Shown here piece by piece: positions 24,501 to 39,500 of a stretch of DNA of 64,000 nucleotides. Under the pieces are notes generated by a model. That model saw only the letters and a list, made by a program, of their open reading frames with translations. It ran no database searches and was not told where the DNA came from. The stretch covers positions 1 through 64,000 of the forward strand of contig PTFA01000272.1 in the NCBI GenBank assembly GCA_003342895.1, written 5' to 3'. Each line of letters starts with the position of its first letter. The stretch's first letter is position 1. Origin of the DNA: Casuarius casuarius. Taxonomy: Eukaryota > Chordata > Aves > Casuariiformes > Casuariidae. Both the position numbers and the translations under genes were made by a program.

Positions 24501-27500
24501 TGCAAGTGAAACAGTCATAAACGATGGTAACCGTCCCAGAAATTTCATTGCATGCTGCAGGTCCCTCACATATTACAGAATTCAACCTGCCTTGCTCTGA
24601 GTAAGAGCCCATCTGTCTGAAGAATACTGTAAATCCCATGTCATTTACCTGGTGTATGTAAAGCTGATGAGAGACCACTGGACATGGAAGACATTGCCAC
24701 TGACCACGTTGGGCTTGCTGTCCTTCACTAGGAACTGAAAGCTGTCCACGGTCTCCTGAACCTTCTCCTCATGCATCACGTACCGAATGAGGCCGTGGTT
24801 CACATCCTCTGCCAGGAGGAGACATCCAATGAGCCAACCCAGAAATTCAACCATATTTTTACAGATAAGCAGTGCACATGCATGCATGCACACAGCTGCA
24901 CGGCTTGGGTCCTGTACATGCCCTTTATGCTGCTGGAGCTTTTCTAGCTTCCACGGTCTTATCTGTGACAGAAGCCAACCTACAAGCTGTGACAGATTAC
25001 TCCTTTGCCTAATCTTTATCTGTAATGGCTCATATGTAAAAATAAACTAAATTTAAAGTAGCTTTGATCAAATGTATGGAATCTGAATTTGCCTAAGCAG
25101 CAGATATTTCAACTCTGGTCTATAAGCTCGTATGTCCTAATAGGGCTCCTTTTTCCCACTGAGATGTTCAGGGCTCTCTAATTTTCTGCAGTGTAAAGTA
25201 ATTTTCCTAAGCTCCAGCCCCAAAACAATAGGTCTCTTCCATTCTTTCTGGTTGCACTTACCAAGCCCAAGGGAGGCCAGGCTTGGCTGGCAAGGCCTGA
25301 AGAGAAGGGAGAGCAGAAGCGCTGACTACATTTGTACAGGACGAGACACAAGCTATCCTGATAAACTCAGGCAGCCAAAGGAAAAAAGCAACAACATGCA
25401 GCCCAACTTCCATACCCTGAGTGAAGGTGGTCACACTTGTCCCTGGTTTCAGCTTGCTCTCCACATAACCGTGTCTGGGACCAGTTGTTATCTCATAGAT
25501 CAGCTGTTTGTCATCTGTGTCAGGATCTGTCGTCAGCAATTCCTTCTTAGTGATTACATTGGTTGCCTGGATTAAAGCCAAACCAAGGGAGTTANACTCT
25601 GGAGATCCAGCAGTGCAAGTCTGATTGACTGCCCATCTGAAAAGTCCAACCATCCCTCTATCAAACAGTGCTCCATGAGGGAAAAGCTAGGGGATTTAAG
25701 GGTATTGGCCACAAAGAATGGCCTTGAACAGACAGAAGTTGTAGAGATCGTCATGTTCCACATGATATTTGACAGCACGGGAAGGATCCAAATTTTGCTT
25801 CAGATTTGGTTTAAAAAATAATAGTAATTGTGGCTCAAGCAAAGGCAATTTTGGAACAAGCTGCCAAGCCCTGTCTAGCTGGGACTAAAAGCTAGGGCAA
25901 ACCTTCTAGTTTCACCTGGAAACCACCCCTCCATGAACCAGGCTGATGCCCAAGTGATGCCTGCCTTCACCAAAAACATTTGCAGATGGCCTCAAGTTTA
26001 AGGGTTTCACTCAGAACATTTCACACTGCTTTAGTGAGTCTGTATTAATCCTCTTTCAATAACCTCATATAGATATGCCTCAGCTCCACCACATTTTGCT
26101 TTCTCTTTAAAGAGAAAACCCCTTTAACAGGGTGGGGAAAAAGAGAGAGAGAGCATTAAACTGCCTGAGGCTGCAGGAATGCTTTCTCCTAAGTCAGGAA
26201 TTTGAGTTGAGATTGCCATTTCTTAATACCCTATCATCCAGCTCCTTTTTCCTGGAAAGAACTGGAGTATTTCTTTGCAGCTAATGCTGGGTCCTCAAAA
26301 ATGAGCACAAGAGATTATTCCCCAGGGTTTCGTTTGGACTTCAGCAGAACAAAGGTATGTCATATGTCATGGTAAGGAGCCATGTCATCTCCACCGTGGC
26401 TGCTGCGGCACATAGTGAAGGCTTCTCAGTCATCAGCAAAACTGAAAATAAGCTGCCCCAGGAACGAGGGACAAGGAACGAGGGACAAATCTGNCCAGGA
26501 AGGGTGGCAGAAGGGAGAAGGGCTGTGCTGAGCTGGACAGCTTGTGAGAGAACCGAAACATTCAGGCTTGCTGCTCCTCCTGATGTGAGGGAAGGAGATG
26601 GGTCAGGAAGCAGCTTTTCCNCTTGCCCCAAGACACCTCCCTGAGCTCCAGCAACGCACCCAGTTCTGCAGCACTCTGGCACATTAAAGCAGGTGGAAAA
26701 CCCACTGCTCACAGAAGTCTGGTAGCCCAGGCAATCATCTGCACTGGCTGTGCAAAAGGTTGAAGCTGCCTCTGCCATCACAGAGCTCCACAGCAAAGGA
26801 GACTCCCTGGATCCTGCACTGCTTTTCCCCCATTTCCATTGAGAAAGAGCTTCCTGCAGCCAGCGAGGCTCTTGGCTCTCCAGCAGGAGCATCTCCCAGC
26901 CTAACGCTCCCTGCCCTCTAAGCGCAAACCCTCCCCTCACAGGCTCTGCACCAGCCACCTCTCTACCTAGGTTTAGCTAACGGAGCTGCAGCACAGGCGT
27001 CCTTGCAAATCTCTGCTTTTTCCAAGACGCTCCATGAGCACGGAGGAGCACCTGCTTTCTGCCAAAACGGTAACAATGCTAAAGGGTCGGGATGTTCGCC
27101 CGTGAACCCCCTTCTCCTGAAACAGCCTGAGCAACAACCTAAGCCGAACCCAGGCAGCCAGTTACCTTGCCGTCCATGTACTCCAGCCACTGCAAGCCCA
27201 GGTTGGTGATGACCCTGGGTGTCCCATCGTCCACAGGGAGAATGTCCACTTTGAAGCGCTGTGGTGTCGCTGTCACAACCTGACAAATGTTCAGAGTCAT
27301 GGCTGATACTTGGGCAACCAAAGCTTTGGCTACCGTATTATCAGTCTGGCTCCCTTCAGCTTCTTTGGGAGCAAGTTTGCACACACAAGGGCCAAGCTGG
27401 GACACCAGGGAACAAACACATGGTAGCACATAACCGAGAATACTCAGCCCTTATCTTCAGTGGAGTGACAGTAGCTGAATCTTCCTCCCCTGAGAGGAGC

Positions 27501-30500
27501 TGCCTATCAGCTACGGAAAATCTCCCTCACCTCCCTCCTCCTCCCCTTACCTCCTTTCCCCCATCCTCCACAATGAAGAAGGGATTGGTCCCATCAGACA
27601 CAGTGAAAGTGAAGCGATCCTTCAGGGAGTTGCTACCATCATGACTGTAGCTGATGCGGTTCTGGTAGATGTCATCCATCGTGAAGGTGGTGGCTTGGTG
27701 ATAATGCTGCCCACTGTTAGTGCGTTCAATCAGGCCATGCCGGGGGGGCTGCACAACCGTGAACATGATTGACTCAGCCTGCACCAAGGAGACAGGGTGG
27801 CGAAGGTGAGGACGTGCCCCCGGGACCTGGACGGGCAGGTCACTCTAGCCTGAGAGACCTGGAGAGGGACTCTCCACACCCAGCCAGCCTTCCTGGTAGA
27901 GTATGCCCAACCAGGGCTGAAAGGCAGCACTGCACACTGAAACAGTTCACTCTGAGCCCTGGCACTGCCCCATCCCTCTCCCAGGACACAACACTTCAGT
28001 TAGGGAGAGCTGGGCTAAACACATCAGACCAAACTATTGGTTTGGCTGGTCTGAGATAGCTCTTGCCCTTGTGACAACCCCTCAAACACAAGAGCAGTTA
28101 CTCCTCCTGCAGCTGTTCTAAGCAACCACGGCCCTTGTTGCTTTAGCACAGGGTAGCATGTATGCAAAGCTGCTCCGTGGAAGCAGTGATAATCTTTGCT
28201 TTGGCTCAGAGCAGTAACAGGGAGCCAGGAGCTCCCTTGCTCTGAGGAAACTGCAGCCCAATGAGGTACAGCCAACACAGGACTGCTTAACCTCCAGTCA
28301 GATCCAGAATGAGGAGGAGGAAATGCCATCTTCATCTGTGCCAGGTATAAGCTCAGTGCTACTCAGGTCAAGTCCACAACGTTCAGAAGGAGGTGAGGAC
28401 AGGGCAAGGACTAGCTCTGATCACAGTAACTTCTCAATATTTTTCATGCAGATTTTTTGTTGTTTGTGTGTCCAAGAGACACCCCAGATGAAGTATACGT
28501 TTCTCAAGCCAAGACTTTGCTTTGCTCAAACACTCATTTATCTATTTATATACAAACGGGGCCTCCCACAAGCTGTTTGTTTGAAGTTGTGATCAGACAG
28601 GGTATGAGCAGGGAGGGAAGACACTCATTATAATCCCTCTCTTTGAACACAAGCCCATTTCTTCTGATAGCCCAGATGTGCAGGAGGACAGGGTAGGTAT
28701 GAGGTGGGGGGGAGTCCTGCCTTACCTCTGTGTCAGCATCTGTTGCTTTAAGTTCAAACTCTGTGATGGTTTTTCTCACACCTTCCTGAACTCTCATCCC
28801 AGGGCTCTGCACTATGGGCAGGGAGTCATCCACAGGGTTAATGGTGATGTCAAATGTCTGGCTCACCTGGAAGAGAAGGATAAGCCTCTCCTGACAAATG
28901 CAGTCTACCAAGAGTGCAACGCANCTGAAACGATAATGCTATGAGGAGACCACAGTAACCACCGAGTATGAGTTTCTCTATTTTGGCCTTGTTTTTCTTC
29001 TGTGAGTAAGCAAGAGCTCCTGAGTTCAAATCATGTGAATATGACCTCTACTACCCCTCCCCAATAATTCCTTCATCACCTTTCTGTGATATTTATGGAG
29101 ACACACTTTTTCCTCTGTCACTCAGCTCTGCTTTGTCCCCTTCTCTCTGCAGCTATGATTTCTCCCTTTCAGAAAGTAGGGAGGAGACATTTCTTAAAGG
29201 TTTAGCCATGCTTCTGGCCCGTCTGTCAGTGCACTGGATGAACACTAAGCTCCAGCAGTGATTGCTCAGCAGATGAAAATCAGACACCAAAATCCCGGTA
29301 AACATATGAAAGGGCTACATCTCGGGCTGCTCCACTTTCTGTGCAAAGGGCTCTCTCCCTTCCTGTGGTATGTAAGATCTCTGACAGCAAGAGAAGCAAG
29401 AGTATCCACCACTGCAGTTACAAGCCCACATGTGGCTTGTTTCATTTCCTTTGCCTAAGTGTATCTGTGTCTCGCAAGCATGCAGGAGGAAAACTGACTC
29501 CCACCACATGTTACAGAACCAAGAGCCTGCTCTGACTCAGGGAAAAATCATGCTGGGACCTACCTCATTTGTTCCATCAGACACAGAAAAGGTGAATGTG
29601 TCAGCATGCTTTTCAGTTTCACTGGTATGGACGTATTGGATGTTGCGAGAGGCCAGGTCTGCCTGGCTGAAAGAGCTAATTCTTGTCCCTAGAAAAAAAA
29701 CAATAAAGAAAAATGTGCAATAGGAACAGTGAGACAGGGAAAAATACAGGGAGCTGGATACATATAGCCATAAGCACTCACTCTTGGTTTGCTCTGCTCT
29801 CATTCAGACTGTACCATGAACCTCAACTGAGCCAGGGCTTTGGCTAGCACAGAGTCTCCTGAAAACTCTACTCCACAACTTCTAAATTAACACAACAGTC
29901 CCTCTTCAGCAAAGAGAAGTACAGACTTCTTCACAGGCTTCAAATTATATGATGGTGCTTCACACAGCTAGGGTACCCTGTGAGGGTCGGGCCACGCAGG
30001 GCACAGAGCGAGAGAGAAGCTGTGAGAAACAGCTTTGATTTTCCCTGCCAAGCAGGACAGCTTTAACCATGGCATCGCTCAGTATGGGCAAAAGGTTCCC
30101 AGCCTCAGGTGGTGTACAAATAGCTTCACCTCACCGTTTTCAAAAATGCCTTCAAAACCATAAGAAACAAGAACATAAGAAACGTCCCACAAGGATAGAG
30201 CAGTGGTCTGCCTGGCCTGGCACTGTCTCCAGCAGCACGGGAGGAGACCCTCAGGAGGGAGAGCACAGGAGCCTGGGCACGATCTGCTCTTTTCCCCTCC
30301 TAGTACCCCAGCATACAGAACAGTCCAAACCCTATTTTCAACACTGATTTATAGTGACAACTTTACAGGTCATTAGGAGCAACATGGTCACAGTAAGGTT
30401 CCCAAAAAGCATTTTAAAAAGCACTTGAGCCTTTAACTCTCATTGGTGCATTTGACAGTTTTACGGCTCTTAACAAGAAAAACCCTGGAAAAAAAATAAC

Positions 30501-33500
30501 AGTTTTCACTAGTTTATCATGTTAAATGGCTACTGACAAGTATTGGCCACACTACAAAAGATGCAGGGAACTGGTANAAATGAATGACCCAAAAATGGAT
30601 GATTAGCCAAGGTTTACTTGGAGCTCATTAGTTTTAAAGTTTGTGAGAATATATGCTCTTTTGAGCGCTCCAGTACTCTCTCCTTAGGTTTAGGTCATTT
30701 AAACCATGAGAACAATTCTTTCACATTGCATGAACCTATATGTTTCTTAGTCCCTCAAGGACCTAAAAAAGCGAAGAAATTGGAATTGTCACATTTTAAA
30801 CAACAGGAGGAATAAAACCTTAATTCAGCTCCTTCAGATCTCAAAAGTATGAGAGTCACTGTTTGGTTTACAATTTAGACAAAAGCATTGCAAGTTTTTA
30901 ATTTTCTCTCAGCAGGAGGTTTGTTTATTTATAATTTTCATCCATTATTCCTACCCTCTCAACCTGTTTGTCAGATGACATCTTACACTGTGAGAAGATT
31001 AGACTTTAAAACTATGTTGTACAGGGACTGTCTGCATCCTGAAAACACACAGCAGAGATTTACATTTTAACCTCATGTTAAGAAGAAATCAAATTCTAAG
31101 AAGAAATAAAATCTTAGGTGAGTGTAATCTACACCAAAAGAGCATATTATATGACAGTGTGGTTTTAGACTCAAAAAGAGTAGGGACACACATACTATCA
31201 GGGGATAACTGGGCTTGGAAGGCAACTCTAAAATTTAGACCAAATTTGCAGGGAATTCTTTTCAGAGTTTCACGAGGTTGACCAAGAAACTGTGAATTAC
31301 CAGAAGGTCTCCAGAATCTGGAGGGTCGAAGTGGAAGAGTGTGTGAAGGGGCACAGTGCACTGTTTAACACAGTCTCTCACAGAGTCTGTGGGAATTCAT
31401 TATCCAGCATATCCATCACACCACAGACATGTGCAACTTATCTTCCTTTTAACTCGGTGGTTAGTTCCCTCCCACTCTGCAGCACTGCTGGGAGAAGAGG
31501 CTGGAGTTAAGGGATCAAGAAACATTACAGGCCAAAATAGGGGAGTAAAAGCAAGTTATCTGTTCACCAAGGGATACTCTGTCACCATGGACATGAGGGG
31601 ATGGATTCTTTTGAGCTCTGCATTATATACTGTCACAGGCAGGGTTGCCTGCCATGCAGATGCAGCATAGGTCCTGAAGGAGGATATTCACACAGTGGTG
31701 AGCTAGACTGATCTGCAAGGCCCACAGGGTGAGGTTATAAAGGGGCATAAACTCACCAAGTGACTGAATAAACCCTCATCTGCTGATTATTGGGCTGCCT
31801 TGTCTCCATTGACTCTACTCTGCAACACTCTTGACTGATGACTTTGCTTTCTGATGGCGAACATAATTCCCACCCCCTCCAAGTACATTTTTCACACAGT
31901 GAANCTTTAGGGCTTGAAAGCCCTTCAGTGCTTTGCTGTTAGAAGTGCCCAACAGAGCCAAAAGCCCTCCTGCGCACCTGGGGAGGTGGCGTGCTCCAGG
32001 TGCCCCAGCTGCGGCTGCCTGGTGAGCCGGAACCGGAGCTTGGCTGGCTCGCTGTCCTGGTCAGTGGCAGAGAGCTGCAGGGTCGTGATCTTCTTCACAG
32101 AGTTCTCATCCAAGACCAGCCCCTTGTTAGCGATGATGGAGGGGGGCAGCCTGTCCTCTAAAACGGTCAGGTACAAAACGGAGTGAGTTAGGAGACAGGC
32201 AGCCTCCTTTCCTTGGTATTATTCACACCTACTTGTGTGTAAGCAAAACACAACACCCCCCCACCCCCCCTTCTTAGGGAATCCTCCCAGACCAGTAATT
32301 CCAAAATGAGTATTCGGGGCCTAGGCATTAAAGGGGAGGACAGTAACATTATAATGTCTAGACAGCATTAAGATGCCAAGTGGAATTCTTCTACCTTTTC
32401 CAGTGAGTTTGTCACAAACCAAAGAACTAATCCTTGTATCAGTGAACTTTTCCCATGCCCAAATGTCAAAGGCTTTTGAATGAACAGTGAATAAAAACTG
32501 CATCTCAAGAATTACATCTTAACTTGCCATACACGTGGGATGGGAATCTCACTCTGCGAAGGCCTGAGCTTTGCAGCAAAGAAAATGTAACTTCAGAAAT
32601 ATGTTTTACCTAATACACTAATATAGAAAAACTGGTCCGTCAGCTTGTTGCCATCTGCATCGATCACATCAAAGGTGAAAGCAAAATTTCCACTGGGATC
32701 CCCTTTCTTGTGACTGTATGTCACTTGCCCTTGAGAGAGGGACAGGAGAAAAGAGGTAGTTTATTACAGGCTGTATCATTTCATTCTTAGTTTGGAACGA
32801 GGCTGGTACTGTTAGCCAAGGATCTTGGGGCTTGACAGAACTTCTGTATTCGAATTTAATTACTTTTTCTCTTCATTCTTTTTCTCCTGCTGAAAAAGAC
32901 GTTTTAGCACTTGCTTTATGACATGCGTTTCTCCCCTAACACAACAACCTTATTTTACTTTTTTCCCTCTCCCTTCCCTGCTTCAAATCATCTTCCCCTT
33001 GACATAAAGATGTGGCCACATTTTACCTAGAGATGGCCGTTAGACTCAGTGATTAGCTAAAGTCAGGCACTCTCTCACCTTTATTTATATCAGCCTGGGT
33101 GAAACTTTTGACTGGTCCTTTGACAGAGATCTGGACTGGATTAGCAGTTTTGGTCAACTGCAGACTTCCAACGTTGGGATCCTTCTTCATGACAAATCTG
33201 ACCCTTGTGTCATCCAAATAAACAGCTGTCACTTTCAAGTGCTGATCTGTGAGACGTGCTGCGGAGCCTGCACCGGAGAGAGACCTATCAATGGCTTCAC
33301 CCAACCTTGTCTAGGTTGGCCCATACAGTTTATAAATAGCAGGCCACATTTTACAGAGTTGGGAGTTGTACTTTTGGGNGAGGGCAAGGGGAATTCCAGA
33401 ACACGGAAAACAAGCAGAGGGCTCATTACAAGGATCCCCAAAGTAGNCATGCAAAGCCTCTACCTGGATGCTCAACTTGGCACAGCAGCACTGAAGGCAN

Positions 33501-36500
33501 ATGCTTTGTTCCCATCTCACGTGCCTGGACACCAGGCCTGCTGGGGAGCCTAGGCCTACAAGATGGGTTGGATCCACACAGGGCATTTCATGAACATGGA
33601 GCAGTGGCTTGTGTGATTTCATGTTTCTCACTAACATATCAGCACAGCACAGCCTTAACAACTTTAACCTTGGCAGTCACATTTCCAAAAATAGAAAATA
33701 TAGCTGAAGGCAGAGGAAAGTTTCTGAAAGGTGAGCACCCTCAGACTGCAGCGATCTGTCAGGACTGTGGTTAGATGCGCTCATGCTTATCCCATATATC
33801 CCGCTAATGGATATAAAGCCACAGACTATACATTTGTTCTTGGGACGCAAAGGCTTAACTACAGCATGTCCTCCTACACTTGCATAGACAGAGCACAGTC
33901 ATCTATGTGTGTAATTCATTGTCCCCCATCCCCTTCCCTTCCAATAAATCACTGCTCCTTGCTCAACTATGGGGAAAAGAACATTTGAAAGAGACTTTCC
34001 TGGTCAAATCAGAGGTGTAAGCACACACCTACACCTTGCAATTACAGCCAGAGGGAAACACATGCCCACATCTCCCAGTGGGTTGGTTGAACACGAGATA
34101 CCATCCTCCCTCCTCATATCGTACCAGCGGGAAGCTGCAGGCCCTTGTTGACGGCTAATTTGGGTGGCTCGTTCTTCTGCAGCTCCATGGAGAACTCCAG
34201 CCTCCCCAGCTGGGTGTAAAGACCGTCTGTGATGGAGAATCCAAACTCGTCTGTCTGCGCTGCTGCACCACTCTGAGTATAAACGATCAGCTCATCCAAA
34301 ATGTCCTGGTAGGTGAAGGATGAGCCCTGGGACAGCACAAGCCCGTGCTCCATGGGCTCCCTGGCAGTCTGCCTCCTGCGGAGATAACCTGACAAACACA
34401 TGAAAATTACAGGGAGAACACGGCCTGTAGGAGGACTGTTTGCATGCCGGTTCTCAGTGGGATGCACAGAGGTGGATGTGGCCTTACAGCTCCTGACTGC
34501 AGTGCCTTGCCAGGAGAGCTGAAGGCAATTTTCTGCTTATTGCCAAAGCTGGTAAGAATTTGGCTGCTTACAGGAGATCTGAAAGTGGGCANGCAGCCCC
34601 CACTGGTTTAACAAAACAAAGCAGCCTTCCCTACACACCCTGCCTTGCTTTTCATGAGCTGCTCAGCTCTCTGACACCGAACCCCACAACAGGTGATGGC
34701 ACTAAGATGGGGCAGCACAAAAGGGAACTTCCCAGAGAAGTGTGTTCAGCCCCTCTTCCCCCCTTCCCCCGGACAGTGAGGGAAACCTCTCGAAGAACAG
34801 GTCTGTCCTGATGGGCAATCCCCGTGTGCCTGCTGGGCCACACTGAACAAATGTGCTTTATGTGAATGTGCCAGGCTTCTCTCTCACATCAGGAGCTGTT
34901 ACACACACACACACACACACACACAGCTTGTCAGGACTTACCATGGTCAGGAGTTTTGGTAACCACAATGACAAGCTCACTGTCCTGGGTGTCCAAGTCC
35001 TGCAGGTTGAGGGAGGCATTGGTAACCACCACACCTGAGCCCTCCTGCACTCTGACAGGCTCCACCACCATCTTTGGGGGCTCATCGTTCTGNCGCTGTA
35101 CAGATCCAAAGGCAGAGAGTCACAGAAAGGAAAAGGCCAAGGGGAAATGACTGTTCCCTACCGGAATGAAATACAAGCTCTGAAATAACAGTNCTGGTGC
35201 CATGGTACAATGGTTGGGCTACATCAGTCTCTCCAAATCTATCCAGCATTGTGGCTGCTTATGAGATGGAAGGGACACCAGAGAAATAAGCCCTGGGGAA
35301 GAGGCTGCAATACACAACTGTTCCCTGGCCTGATGGCGAGTTATGCCCCTGTACTAGGGGAAGGAAACAGAAGGAAGAAATCCCTCTTTAATCCCCTTCA
35401 CGTGTGTTACAAAGAGGTGAGCACAGCTCACAAATAAAGGGAGTTGCACCTTAAAAGCTACTTGTGTCTGGAGGAAGAGAGGGCTTCAGCAGCCAGAAAG
35501 CATGTGCATACCTGAATGGTGATATTAATGCTGTGCACCTCAGACCGGCTGAAGCCATTGCTCACATAAAAGCTGAAAGCATCATTTGTTGGCTCAATGC
35601 TTTCATGGATGCTCTGGAAGTAATAAATGCTGTTCTCTAGAACATCTTGAATGGAGAAGGATGCATCCGTGGCCACAGCACCCTGCGGGCCAAAACTCTC
35701 ACCTGCAAACAGAATGTCACTAGTGAAAGGAGGTTTGATTCACTAATAAACAGATGAAAAAAAGCAGAATTAGGAGAAGAATGACACGTTGTGAGATGCA
35801 GAAGGATGTTCATTTCTGAAATGTGGTTTTTACTTATCTTGTGAACCTACGTAAAAAGCAATTTCTGTTGCATTAGAGCAGGCATTTGGGAAGTTGCATT
35901 TTTATGCACAAGTGATTCCAAGTCCCAGAATTACTTAGGCTTTCTTCAATGATGAGACAGTCACTAACGTCTCACCTCAACACAATCACTACATCAAACT
36001 TTACCTTGAAAAACTATTTCTCTCAGCCAAGAAAAATACCCAGCCACGGCCTGTTTCAGGAGAGGAGACTCACCATTACCAAAATGGCACAAACCAGAGT
36101 TCATTCAGGAGGGATGATATGTAATGGTTAGCAACTCCTGCCATTCAGGAGGAATGTAGCAACTGTTGTAACAAGCCACCACACTGGCTAACACATTGTG
36201 ATATTTTAGAAAGGGAAATTATGCTTTAAGTAAAATGCCACCTCTCTTAGGACCAATATGCAGGAGTGAGCAGACAGTCTCCTTAGATGAATGTCCTTGG
36301 ACAATATGAGAGGAATCCTACCTCTTTTCAGTAACAAAGTGAGCTAAGAGAGTGTCACCAGCCATGCTCTGCCACAGATTACCCAGCTTTAAAGCTCACT
36401 GTGACACTTGGTGGAATTCAGCAAAGATTGCTCTGTACTACAAGGACAGACAGAGTAAAACATGCTGGAAATACACATGGGCTTGTAAAAGCTTTCATTG

Positions 36501-39500
36501 CCCCAGCCTCTCCAGAAAGAAGTTATCTTGTAATGCTGACTTGAGAGCTCTTCGTGATCAGCTGACGCTAACCAGAGCTGGAGAGAGGAACTGTGATGAG
36601 ATAAGTTACAGTCTGCTCCAGCATGGCATTTCCTATGTTCCCTTTCACCGGCCAGGAGGAAGAAGAGATAGTCAAGCAGTTTACCTGTCTTAGTGTTTTC
36701 AATGTAGCCGTACATAGGTAGAGTGACAACTGTGACCCGCAGGTCTTCCTTGACAGCAGTATCATAATCAGCAGCTAAGTGGTGATGAGCCAGCAATGGG
36801 ATCCTGCCCCCCTCATCCACCTGGAAAACAAAAGAATACAACAAAACTACCGTCAATGCACACAACACACAGCAACACACGAATCGTTACTGAAGTAGTC
36901 TGCACAGTCACTTTGTGGAGGAGACTTCCCAGGTGCTTGCATGTTCACTTCTCTGAAGTCCTGTCTCATCCTCCCCCAGATGGTTTGAACACGAGATCAG
37001 CTGGGAGGTGGGGTGGGATGGGAAGAACAAAGCCTACCTGGCCCCCAAAAGGAGCCTACGAGTGCTTTATCAGGGGAGAAAGAGGACTGGCAGAGTCATG
37101 CTGACCTCCTGGAGGGCGAGATCTGCATTTCTTGTTGAGGGAAAGCTTTTGAAGGTAAGGGAGGGGGAATGCAAAGCTGGAAAGGAGGGAGATGACTTCA
37201 AAAGGCTCTGATAAGGAGACTGAAATGCTTTGTATCAATCCAAAGCCCCAGATGCTTTCAGACTCAACTTCTGGACCCAGCTCCTGACCAGAACAGAAGT
37301 AAACAGCTGAGGTTCAGGGATGCAGCGGTAGCGTCAGCCTCCTTTGGCCTTCGAGTAATTTGTTAACTCTTTGCACTCACAAGATTGCATGTGTAACACC
37401 ATACTTCCACAGCGATTTGCCCTCAATCCAGGAAAAGACTGTTCAGTTCNTCACATCTAACACATTCTTGACACTGCTCCCAGTATCCTTGGTGGCCACT
37501 TACAGTAATATGGTCAGCAAAAGCAACGAGTGATGGTATTGTCTGGGCAGATGTGATAGTGATGGTAAACATCTGGCTGTCAAGTCGGTTGTTATCGGCA
37601 TCAAAAACAGTGAAGCGGAAAATGTCTGTGACTGGCTGATTGCTGGTCTCAAACACAGTGGAGTAGCTGTGCAAGTCAAAACACAATCTGGGTCAGTGAG
37701 TCTCACAACAATCAGGNAAAAGTGTCTCATCCCTGCATTTAGAGATGAATGCACACTTCTTCAAAGAGAGGTGGCACTTCAGTTCCAAACTCTCCTTCCC
37801 ACTCANTCCCAGAGTTCTTTTAAATCACTGTTTTCGGTGTTGCATATCTAAAATATCACCATGACATTGTGGACACAGAAAAATATCCTCATAGTTTGAA
37901 GCTACACAAACTTCTGGCATTTCAGACACACAAAGATACCTATTTCTGTACACAGGAAATGCCCTCATTTGTAATATCATAGGAAACAATAGCCTAGAAA
38001 GGACAAAATATCTTTGATACATTGCGCTAATATAGTATAGCCCTGAGTTCCCTGCAGAGAGCCCACTAAGCTTTTAATTGGCATGGCTTGAAGGAGAAGA
38101 GCTCTTTGATACCTGATCCTCTGGTTGTTGATGTCTTCCATGGTGAAATTATAAACCTTGGAAAGCTCTTCNTCATGAGAGCCAGATGTCCGTAAGAGGG
38201 TGCCGTACGTGGGCAGAGATATTAACTGGATTCTTATCTCTGAGTCAGGAGAATTATTATCCTAAATGTGAAAAAAAAAACAAAAAACAAAACAGGATTA
38301 GCTTCCACTAGATGGAAGGAGGAAGAAAATGTTTTATAGGGAAATGCATCAAGCTAGTAGGGTCAAACCCTCAGCTGTTGAATACTGGAGAAGCTCTACG
38401 GATGAGGAAAGAGTCAGCTGGATGTACATCCCCAGGATCTGCCATCATGCCAATGCCAAATGCATTTTGCTTTTCTTTCAGCACCAAGAGGTTTTCTCTC
38501 TGTCCTTGTATCACACCAACACATTCTCTGAGAGATAAGCCTGGTATTATTAATTTCAAATTACACTCCTAGTGGACCATTTATNTAATACGCTTTTGCT
38601 GGCTCCACATAAACTGAGCCAAAACGTTACTAATACATGGCAGAGAGCTGCCAACCAACGCTTCAGACAGAGACACAAAGCTAAGCTCAGTTCTTAGTTT
38701 AAAAAGGGCAAATTTAGAGCAATGCTNCAACAGACAGATCCACATTAAACTAGATGCTCAATTTGGCTGCTTATAACTACACTAAGTACAACCACGTCTA
38801 TGATATCAGAACTCAGGTGGCATCTTTCTCCTAAAGTTTTTGTTGGTGTCCTGAAGGATAAGGCCCAAAGCAGAAATCATNGTATTCTCAACATATAGAT
38901 CAGGAGCCAAATCCTCTTTTCTGTGACTGTTGCCTGCCTTAGAATAAACCCGAAGAACTTCCCTGTCAGCCTTCCTTTCNAAGAGGAGAACAGGAAAGAC
39001 TCAATTCTGTGCGAAAAGTTATACACNCACAGGGTAAAATTCTGAAAAATCACTTCCATCTGGCTTAGCCACAGAGATTGTCAATATATCAACACTGTTC
39101 CTTGAAGCCATTTTTATGCATTAATTTAGGTACCAAAAAATGCCAACTGCATTTATAAAAGTATTCAATTAGGACAGGCACCTAACTGCACTTTGCTTTA
39201 ATGAGTAATTCTGTGTCTCACCTGCCGAGGTGTTTTGGCAAACCTCAATGATATGCCTCTCTGCATGTCTGCTGCCAAATAACTATGAAAACAAAGCACT
39301 GGCTGCCAATCTCCTAGGGATACCTGTAAATCCAGTCAGCCTTGGAAAAGCAGTGCTGGAAGGTATTTGAGCCCGTATCTGCCTTTTTTGGCTGCTTGGT
39401 ACAAGGAGCATGCAACAGGTATGACATTTAAAAGCAAAGCAAACCAAGCAGTTAACAAGCAGAAAAGACTTCTGAAGGGTCATTTTAATCAGTCAGACAA

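Noticed and set aside
26341..26958. Minus-strand open frame of 205 codons inside an intron
   Set aside because: It lies between w23 and w22, which join in frame without it. Composition is unremarkable and no domain was recognised.
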